Shown here one piece after another: positions 62,005 to 64,000 of a DNA stretch of 64,000 nucleotides. Positions within the stretch are counted from its first letter, which is position 1. Every line of letters starts with the position of its first letter. The DNA lies in NCBI RefSeq assembly GCF_030410045.1, contig NZ_JAUFRA010000003.1, positions 1-64,000 on the forward strand, in the 5' to 3' direction. Position numbers and translations under genes: made by a program. The notes under the pieces are model-generated. The model was not told the origin of the DNA. It did not search any database and saw only the letters and a program-made list of their open reading frames with translations. Source of the DNA: Marivivens donghaensis (GTDB lineage Bacteria > Pseudomonadota > Alphaproteobacteria > Rhodobacterales > Rhodobacteraceae).

Positions 62005-62910
62005 CATTTTTCGAGAGCGCAAAAAAGTCTTTATTGTGTGAATGGGGGATTTTATTACTAGCCCCCAAAAACATTCTTGTTTTTGGTGTAGAATTGAAAT
62101 TTCAATTAAAGTTTTTCGACGTGATTTCTTGATCGCTCTAAATACAGGATGGTTTTTTTGCAGGCCAAAGATTTGTGCATCATTTTCCCGTTGCTCTAAT
62201 ACCGCCAGAAATCGAGTAAGGTTCTTGTGTGAAGCAAGATTTTGCTTTGCATTTCCGTTTGTATCCGTTTTGGATGAAACACCTCCATGAGCGAGGTATA
62301 TTAAGAGCTCATCATCAATAAAACTTATTTTTCGTTCGAGAGCTGCTCTAAATCCGAAAATGAGATCTTCGAATAAAGAGGGGTTACTTAATTTGCCGTA
62401 TTTATCTACAATATTACGATGATATGATCCTGTCGCTCCAAGAAAAAGGGCTTTAGCCGTCGATAATGCCGCAAGATCATCAGTTTTGAAAAATTGCGCA
62501 TTGCGATACGATTGTTGGGCGACGTTACCATTTTTATCTACGCATTTAGCATGAGAATGTACTAGCCATGCATTCGTTCTTTCGAACTCTTCAAGCAATC
62601 GAGCGCAACGATTGGGCAATGATATATCGTCACCAGCATTAAATATTACGATATCCCCCGACGAAATATCAAAAACTTTGTTAATATGTTCCGCGATGCC
62701 TAAATTTTTATCGTTTCTATTAAAAATAACCGTGTGAACTGTTGGAAATTCAGAGACAGCTTCTTGCATAAACTCATAGGTCTTATCAGTTGATGAGTCG
62801 TCAGAAAGAAGGATTTCATAAGGTCCACCTGTTTGCTCAAGCAGCGATTTCACTGCCATTTTGACAGTTTCCTCTTGGTTATAGGCGATAAGGACTACGG
62901 AAGTTTTCAT
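61996..62910 (-). CDS. Family 2 glycosyltransferase
   Basis: A 304-residue GT-A enzyme: VVLIAYNQEETVKMAV, LSDDSSTDKT, and FNAGDDISLPNR as metal-binding site, then LFLGATGSYHRNIVDKYG and FEDLIFGFRAALE. It has low-GC codon use like its convergent neighbour. ATG has no strong ribosome site nearby. Divergent from the acyltransferase gene. Sugar specificity unknown. Confidence 0.82.
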   Translation of the reverse strand: MKTSVVLIAYNQEETVKMAVKSLLEQTGGPYEILLSDDSSTDKTYEFMQEAVSEFPTVHTVIFNRNDKNLGIAEHINKVFDISSGDIVIFNAGDDISLPNRCARLLEEFERTNAWLVHSHAKCVDKNGNVAQQSYRNAQFFKTDDLAALSTAKALFLGATGSYHRNIVDKYGKLSNPSLFEDLIFGFRAALERKISFIDDELLIYLAHGGVSSKTDTNGNAKQNLASHKNLTRFLAVLEQRENDAQIFGLQKNHPVFRAIKKSRRKTLIEISILHQKQECFWGLVIKSPIHTIKTFLRSRKMSR

Positions 62911-63087
62911 GCGTTATCTCGCTGCAAATTCGATGGCTAAATGTGTAACGAAAGTTCTTGTTTAAAATAAGGGAAAACTTCATCGTTAGCAATGCTGTGG
63001 CCAAAAAAACCACGGTTTGGTGTCTAGCTATTTGTTGGTTGCATTGCGTCCACGAAAAATTTATTGTCTGCTTGTTGGAAGTTTTGG
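62911..63087. promoter_or_regulatory. Divergent promoter region of GT2 and acyltransferase genes
   Basis: 177 bases, AT-rich. It should include both promoters; I find no convincing operator. GGAAG at about 63077-63081 is a possible ribosome site for the acyltransferase. Confidence 0.3.
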
Positions 63088-64000
63088 ATGGACTTACTTG
63101 TGAAATATCGATCAGAAATTGACGGGCTGCGGGCATTCGCTGTGTCGGGGGTTGTGCTGTCCCACGCCGGATTTGGGATTGTTCAGGGTGGTTTTGTCGG
63201 TGTTGATGTTTTTTTTGTAATATCTGGATATTTGATAACTACAATTTTGCTGAACGATATCAAAAATTCCCGTTTTTCGTTGTCTGAATTCTATTTTCGG
63301 CGTGCGCGTCGCATCCTGCCAGTCCTCTTTGTAATTTTTATAGCCAGTCTACCATTTTCATGGTGGCTTTTGACGCCGTCACAATTTGTGGATTACGGGA
63401 GAAGTCTTGCGGCGTCGGCTCTATTTATCTCTAATGTTCATTTTTGGGAGAGTACAGGTTATTTTGATTCGGCTTCGGAGTTGATACCTTTACTTCACAC
63501 TTGGAGTTTGTCCGTAGAGGAGCAATTTTATCTATTATTTCCGTTAATTTTGCTATTTATTTCAAAATTTTCTTTGAAATATGTTGGTTTTATTTTGGGG
63601 TCTTTGGCATTTTTGTCCCTCTGCTTGGCAATATGGGGATCGCAAAATCTTCCTGAGCAGAATTTCTTTTTTACGTTTTCAAGGTTTTGGGAAATTCTTG
63701 TTGGATCTCTTTGCGGGATTGTCCCTAAAGTCAGGTCAAGGCCGTGGCATTCGTGGATTTCTTTCGTTGGGTTGGCGCTAATTGTTATTTCTATGCTTAG
63801 CTTCACAAAAGCTACTCCTACGCCCTCAGTTGTTACGCTGATTCCAGTTGCTGGTGCTGCAGTATTTATTATCTTTGGTCAGAACGGTGGTTGGTGTGTT
63901 CGATTTCTTAGTTTAAGAGTTTTTACAGGTATTGGTATGATTAGCTATAGTATCTATCTGTGGCACCAACCGCTGTTTGCGTTTGCAAGGCATTTTTTTG
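63088..64000 (+). CDS. Membrane acyltransferase (OafA/YrhL family), 3' end beyond the window
   Basis: An open frame of 304 codons from ATG 63088 to the edge of the window, so partial at its 3' end. It begins MDLLVKYRSEIDGLRAFAVS, followed by GGFVGVDVFFVISGYLIT, RRARRILPVLF and HTWSLSVEEQFYLLFP, which are the hallmarks of acyltransferase-3 membrane enzymes. Many hydrophobic helices follow. It likely acetylates sugars of a surface polysaccharide. The full gene would have about 600-670 residues if the SGNH-type C-terminus is present. Confidence 0.9.
   Translation, partial: MDLLVKYRSEIDGLRAFAVSGVVLSHAGFGIVQGGFVGVDVFFVISGYLITTILLNDIKNSRFSLSEFYFRRARRILPVLFVIFIASLPFSWWLLTPSQFVDYGRSLAASALFISNVHFWESTGYFDSASELIPLLHTWSLSVEEQFYLLFPLILLFISKFSLKYVGFILGSLAFLSLCLAIWGSQNLPEQNFFFTFSRFWEILVGSLCGIVPKVRSRPWHSWISFVGLALIVISMLSFTKATPTPSVVTLIPVAGAAVFIIFGQNGGWCVRFLSLRVFTGIGMISYSIYLWHQPLFAFARHFF

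Overview
The window is 64 kb from a marine-type Rhodobacterales (Roseobacter-group) alphaproteobacterium. I base this on the gene families present (SapC, DUF2793, DUF4212 plus an acetate-type symporter, TRAP transporter with paired lactate dehydrogenases, RTX proteins, AcoR-like regulator next to an aldehyde dehydrogenase), on moderately high GC over most of the window, and on the replication module. A complete repABC cassette at about 37.1-40.6 kb, with a candidate counter-transcript RNA and five parS-like palindromes, indicates that this DNA belongs to an extrachromosomal replicon (large plasmid or chromid) rather than the main chromosome. No rRNA, tRNA, CRISPR array or insertion sequence was recognised.

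Layout. 0-3.1 kb: lactate use (TRAP permease end, lldD, dld). 3.2-7.6 kb: a secreted RTX metalloprotease and katG, back to back on a shared terminator. 7.7-10.5 kb: a three-gene minus-strand operon of sulfotransferase, GT2 and GT4 glycosyltransferases. 10.6-14.7 kb: DUF2793 protein, asparaginase, tex. 14.8-23.3 kb: a capsule export locus (kpsM, outer-membrane export lipoprotein, glf, GT2, kpsE, kpsT) containing a DUF3047 protein and a second RTX protein. Glf beside two similar GT2 enzymes suggests a galactofuranose-containing surface polymer.

23.3-32.3 kb: an acetate-centred cluster, all on the minus strand: acs, DUF4212, sodium:solute symporter, a cyclic-nucleotide/CBS/DUF294 nucleotidyltransferase, a small membrane protein, a single-domain response regulator, and an unusual membrane protein that joins a degenerate histidine-kinase-like sensor to a DnaQ-type 3'-5' exonuclease. 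32.6-36.9 kb: GntR regulator, FkbM-type methyltransferase, aldehyde dehydrogenase and its AcoR-like regulator with a visible operator.

37.1-45.4 kb: repABC followed at once by bioMNY (biotin ECF transporter), a nitroreductase, and a convergent pair encoding a thiolase-like protein without one catalytic cysteine and a short AMP-forming ligase. Three of the five parS-like sites sit exactly on the stop codons of repC, the nitroreductase and the thiolase. 45.5-54.4 kb: glutathione peroxidase, SapC, a tandem rhodanese/YeeE sulfur operon ending in a 54-residue protein, a hybrid histidine kinase, a membrane-bound LuxR regulator, an Asp/His-tailed PepSY-like protein, and fructose-bisphosphatase.

54.4-64 kb: a surface-polysaccharide region of different character. 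It has an lptD copy interrupted by two in-frame TGA codons, a GT29 (sialyltransferase-like) gene, a DxD glycosyltransferase, a capsule-type gene with a late frameshift, and then an AT-rich stretch with a methyltransferase, two GT2 genes and an acyltransferase running off the end. The broken genes and base composition suggest recent acquisition and turnover.
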